From HGM11368 sp051883455 (lineage in GTDB: Bacteria; Bacillota; Clostridia; Christensenellales; UBA3700): 64,000 bases of DNA. The position numbers and the translations under genes were made by a program. The stretch spans positions 166,664 to 230,663 of the forward strand of contig JBJETT010000009.1 in assembly GCA_051883455.1 (NCBI GenBank), read 5' to 3'. Within the stretch, counting starts at the first letter, position 1, and each line of letters starts with the position of its first letter. The notes under the pieces are model-generated. The model ran no database searches. It was not told the DNA's origin and saw nothing but the letters and a program-made list of their open reading frames with translations. Shown one piece after another: positions 61,168-64,000 of this stretch.

Positions 61168-61199
61168 AAAAATCGCGACGTATTGCTACGTCGCTTTTT
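61168..61199. terminator. Bidirectional terminator between parB and dnaN
   Basis: Stem GCGACGTA / TACGTCGC with a TTGC loop, flanked by AAAAAAT on the left and TTTTT on the right. Confidence 0.88.
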
Positions 61200-61227
61200 C
61201 TTTGGTATATCTTATATTTTTCTTTGG

Positions 61228-62325
61228 TTATCTAATAGGAACTATGATATAGGTAAAGTCCTCACCTTCAACTGGCGTAAATACCGCAGCGGAAGTAGGA
61301 GAAGACAGTTTGAAGAGCACAAACTCGTTGTTGATATACTTCAAGCAGTCGCTGAGGTACTTAGCATTGAATCCAATCTTCATATCCTTACCCTTGGTAA
61401 ACACGTTGATTTTTTCTTTTGATTCACCCGATTCACTGACGGAATTGATAATCATCACACCTTCTTTGATTTCGAGTTTTAGGTTGTTGTACTTGTTGTA
61501 ACGGCTAAGGATAGAAGCTCTGTCGATAGCGTCTTCCAAAACCTTTCTATCAACGGTGACGTAAGTTTCGAAGCTTTTAGGGAAGGTATCTCTATATTTT
61601 ATAAAGCTACCCGAAAGAAGCTTAGATTTTACTTTGGTGTGTCCAATATCTACCATAACGGAATTGTTTGAGAATGCAATATTGACTATTTCTTCGTCCT
61701 CGTCCAAAAGTTTTGCAATCTCTTGCAAGCTCTTTGCAGGGATAATAATACTATTTTCTTGATATTGCATTGGCAATTCTTTTGTACAAATTGCAAGGCG
61801 ATATCCGTCCAAAGCAACTAGGCGAGCATTGCTACCTTCTATCTCTAAAAGACAGCCCTTATATATTTCTCTACCACCATCCGTAGAAGTAGCAAATATA
61901 GTCTTGTTGATCATATCTCTAAAGTCTTTTTGAAGCATGGTGATTTTGTTCTCGTACTCTTCTTCGCTAATGGTAGGGTATTCTACGATATTCAACATCT
62001 TAAGGAAAGTACTGCTATCACAATATCTAATAGTCAAATTGTCGTCGCTGACGTCGCTGAGCTCTATGCTATTTTCAGCCACGAGTTTTCTTGATAATTC
62101 GCTTACTATTTTACCGGGAACGAGAACCTCGCCTTCCATCTGAACGTCGGCTTTGATTTTTTTGATTATAGTAAAGTTGTCGTCGGTGGCAACGATAGTC
62201 ATCTCGTCGCCAAAGGCGCTTATTTTGATACCTTCGAGTATAGGTTGAGTCTTTTTGACAGGTAAAGCCTTAGCTACTTTATTCAATGCGTCCGCAAAAT
62301 CTGATCCGTTACAAAATACTTTCAT
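61228..62325 (-). CDS. dnaN: DNA polymerase III beta sliding clamp
   Basis: This 365-residue protein has the three-domain clamp layout with typical stretches (KALPVKKTQPILEGIKISA, GREIYKGCLLEIEGSNARLVALDGYRLAIC, YLSDCLKYI) and ends FTYIIVPIR. It encircles DNA and tethers the replicase. It follows dnaA on the minus strand after a 186-base gap holding DnaA boxes, and is convergent with parB. RBS AAGGAGAAG precedes the ATG. Confidence 0.97.
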   Translation of the reverse strand: MKVFCNGSDFADALNKVAKALPVKKTQPILEGIKISAFGDEMTIVATDDNFTIIKKIKADVQMEGEVLVPGKIVSELSRKLVAENSIELSDVSDDNLTIRYCDSSTFLKMLNIVEYPTISEEEYENKITMLQKDFRDMINKTIFATSTDGGREIYKGCLLEIEGSNARLVALDGYRLAICTKELPMQYQENSIIIPAKSLQEIAKLLDEDEEIVNIAFSNNSVMVDIGHTKVKSKLLSGSFIKYRDTFPKSFETYVTVDRKVLEDAIDRASILSRYNKYNNLKLEIKEGVMIINSVSESGESKEKINVFTKGKDMKIGFNAKYLSDCLKYINNEFVLFKLSSPTSAAVFTPVEGEDFTYIIVPIR

Positions 62326-62511
62326 TTTCTTCTCCTTATCGCCTGTTGCTCTTAATTAGTTTTTAGATTATTTAATAGATAATCATAAATATAATAAGTA
62401 TGTGAAAAATGTGGATAAGTGGTGTTTTTCCATTATTTTCTTATTTTAACGATGTGTATAAACATATCTTTTTATGTGGACAAGTTTTTTGGTTTATTCA
62501 CAATTTTCACA
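62326..62511. other. Candidate oriC element: DnaA-box cluster between dnaA and dnaN
   Basis: DnaA boxes: TGTGGATAA (62410-62418, perfect), TGTGTATAA (62453-62461), TGTGGACAA (62475-62483) and TTATTCACA (62494-62502). An AT-rich stretch lies beside the perfect box at 62363-62400, as expected for an unwinding element. In B. subtilis, the dnaA-dnaN interval is where the origin unwinds. Confidence 0.75.
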
Positions 62512-63864
62512 CTATCTTTTTTGGATAATATTTTTGATATCGTTGATTTGCATTTTGAGCAAATTATTATTGTTTTCCAGCTCGTCTATTATCTTATTTT
62601 TGGCGTACATTATCGTTGTGTGGTCTTTGCCTCCGAAGTAGTTGCCTATGGTTGCTAGAGGTTGTCCCAAAATGTCATAGATAAGATAGATACATATTTG
62701 TCTGCAAAGAGCGATATTCTTAGTTTTTTTCTTGCTTAGTACGTCGGCTTTAGAAATATTGAAGTATGCGCAAGTAGCTTCTACGATAGAGTCGGCAGAC
62801 AAAACGTGTGTCGTCACGTCAATATCGTCTTTGAGCACTTCTTTTGCCACGTCGATATTGTTAGGTTCGATATTTCTAAGTGTGCAAGAGAATATAAACT
62901 TAGTCAGCGCTCCTTCCAATTCTCTAATATTAGACGTAATATTTTCGGCAATATAATAGATGACGGGTTGAGATACCACGACTTTCTTTTCAAAAGCCTT
63001 CTTTTGTAGTATCGCAATTCTCGTTTCTAGGTCAGGTTGAGCTATATCTATAGACATTCCGCTTTGGAAGCGAGATTGAAGCCTTTCGTTGAGGAAGGTT
63101 AGTTCTTTTGGATGTCTATCGGACGACAAAACAATTTGTTTAGAAGCTTGATGTAAGTCGTTGAAGGTATGGAACAATGCTTCTTGACAAGAGGTCTTGT
63201 TTTGCAAAAATTGTATATCGTCTAGCATAAGTACGTCGACGTTGCGATATTTTTCTCTAAACAATCTATTCTTTTCGTTGTTGGAAGAGTTGGAGAAAGA
63301 ATCGATAAAGTCGTTGACAAACTGCTCGGTAGTAGAATACAAAACCTTGAGATTAGGATTTTTTCCCAATAGATAATTACCAATAGAGTGCATTATATGG
63401 GTTTTACCAAGTCCAACGCCACCGTAAATAAAAAACGGATTGATATTGCCACCCGGGTTTTCGGCGACAGCCTTAGCCGCGGAATATACTAGTTGGTTGC
63501 TCGGACCCACTACGAAAGACTCGAAGGTGTAATGCGAATTAAAAGTAGACGAAGCGTTGTTGATTGATGTATTCTCTACCTTTTCAGTGACGCTATTGTC
63601 GTTGAAAACCTTTTTTTCGTCGGGCGTAATAAAGATAATATCGGTGATATACGTATTGATAGCGTCGATAGCGTCTCTAATCTCCGTCTTGTAAGATTGA
63701 GGAATTTTTACTTTAGCGTTTTTGAATTGGGTGACAACGACAAGCTTATCCCCTGCAATAGTGAGGGGCTCAAGATCTCTAAACCAAGTGTCGTAACCTA
63801 CGGTAGAAATTTTGCTCTGTATCTCGCTGTCAAAGAGTTTCCAAATTTTTTTTGCTTCGTTCAT
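62512..63864 (-). CDS. dnaA: Chromosomal replication initiator protein DnaA
   Basis: This 450-residue initiator has domain I (1-90), a short Asn/Ser linker, the AAA+ domain with Walker A GGVGLGKTHIMHSIG and Walker B VLMLDDIQFL, and the C-terminal HTH with the signature KDHTTIMYAKNKI that reads DnaA boxes. It opens the origin. Its ATG lies six bases from the -10 box TATAAT with no RBS, predicting a leaderless mRNA. Confidence 0.97.
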   Translation of the reverse strand: MNEAKKIWKLFDSEIQSKISTVGYDTWFRDLEPLTIAGDKLVVVTQFKNAKVKIPQSYKTEIRDAIDAINTYITDIIFITPDEKKVFNDNSVTEKVENTSINNASSTFNSHYTFESFVVGPSNQLVYSAAKAVAENPGGNINPFFIYGGVGLGKTHIMHSIGNYLLGKNPNLKVLYSTTEQFVNDFIDSFSNSSNNEKNRLFREKYRNVDVLMLDDIQFLQNKTSCQEALFHTFNDLHQASKQIVLSSDRHPKELTFLNERLQSRFQSGMSIDIAQPDLETRIAILQKKAFEKKVVVSQPVIYYIAENITSNIRELEGALTKFIFSCTLRNIEPNNIDVAKEVLKDDIDVTTHVLSADSIVEATCAYFNISKADVLSKKKTKNIALCRQICIYLIYDILGQPLATIGNYFGGKDHTTIMYAKNKIIDELENNNNLLKMQINDIKNIIQKR

Positions 63865-63870
63865 GACTAT

Positions 63871-63899
63871 ATTATAGTATAAAATCTAAGATTTTTCAA
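63871..63899 (-). promoter_or_regulatory. Promoter of dnaA, predicted leaderless
   Basis: Minus strand TTGAAA (63894-63899), 17-base spacer, TATAAT (63871-63876). The sequence to the right (63900-64000) is very AT-rich, with one weak DnaA-box-like TGTGATAAA at 63986-63994, and runs off the window. Confidence 0.8.
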
Positions 63900-64000
63900 T
63901 AAAAAAAATCAAATAAATAAGCATTTTGATTTATATAAAAAATTGATATTTTTATCGATATAAGTATTCTTCGATACAAAAAACGTGTGATAAAAATTAT

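Noticed and set aside
1..64000. tRNA or rRNA genes
   Set aside because: No cloverleaf with GGTTCGAATCC-type T arm and no rRNA sequence was recognised in the intergenic regions.

Overview
The window looks like chromosome of an endospore-forming Clostridia-type Firmicute, probably an uncultured gut lineage. The evidence is a GerA-type spore germination operon, a YabP/YabQ pair behind a SigE-like promoter, perfect TTGACA-17-TATAAT promoters, a fermentative AdhE under a Rex-like operator, and a replication-origin cluster (rpmH, rnpA, yidC, jag, mnmE, mnmG, rsmG, parA, parB, dnaN, dnaA). The lineage call is an inference from gene content.

Region 1 (1-18852, all minus strand) is a surface-assembly locus. 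It has two SipW-like (S26B) signal peptidases, five exported or membrane-anchored proteins (four with TasA-like SipW-type signal segments), a giant surface protein with GLUG-like repeats that runs off the left edge, a membrane-anchored McrB-like AAA+ ATPase, a DUF2357-like acidic coiled-coil protein with no visible nuclease, and a degenerate EAL-domain protein. I do not recognise this combination. It is the main candidate for an undescribed system.

Region 2 (19-30 kb) holds an abundant-looking lipoprotein, a CmpB-type membrane protein, nagA with an esterase-like hydrolase, the gerA operon and a GH20 hexosaminidase, which together suggest GlcNAc salvage plus germination. Region 3 (30.4-38.1 kb) holds a two-component operon with two coupled membrane proteins, a four-gene overlapping operon headed by a TIR-DeoR-sensor fusion (with HAD phosphatase, hexapeptide acetyltransferase and PfkB kinase), and an SprT-like protein. 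Region 4 (38.9-48.6 kb) holds adhE, a BspA-like LRR lipoprotein divergent from a small XRE repressor with clear operators, and a glycerol operon.

Region 5 (48.9-64 kb) is the origin neighbourhood. A 2-kb gene-free AT-rich stretch (50277-52314) carries three parS-like 16-mers and a candidate small RNA whose C-rich loop is complementary to the ribosome-binding sites of two Region 1 mRNAs. The rpmH-parB block points right and meets dnaN/dnaA pointing left. DnaA boxes cluster between dnaA and dnaN.

At least three families of intergenic repeats fill the gaps from 6.8 to 41.9 kb and are absent from the origin end. The largest family (about 130 bp) has terminal arms that differ between copies but stay complementary within each copy. 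Five genes, including dnaA, mnmE and mnmG, have a -10 box 5-6 bases before the ATG and no ribosome-binding site, which predicts leaderless mRNAs.
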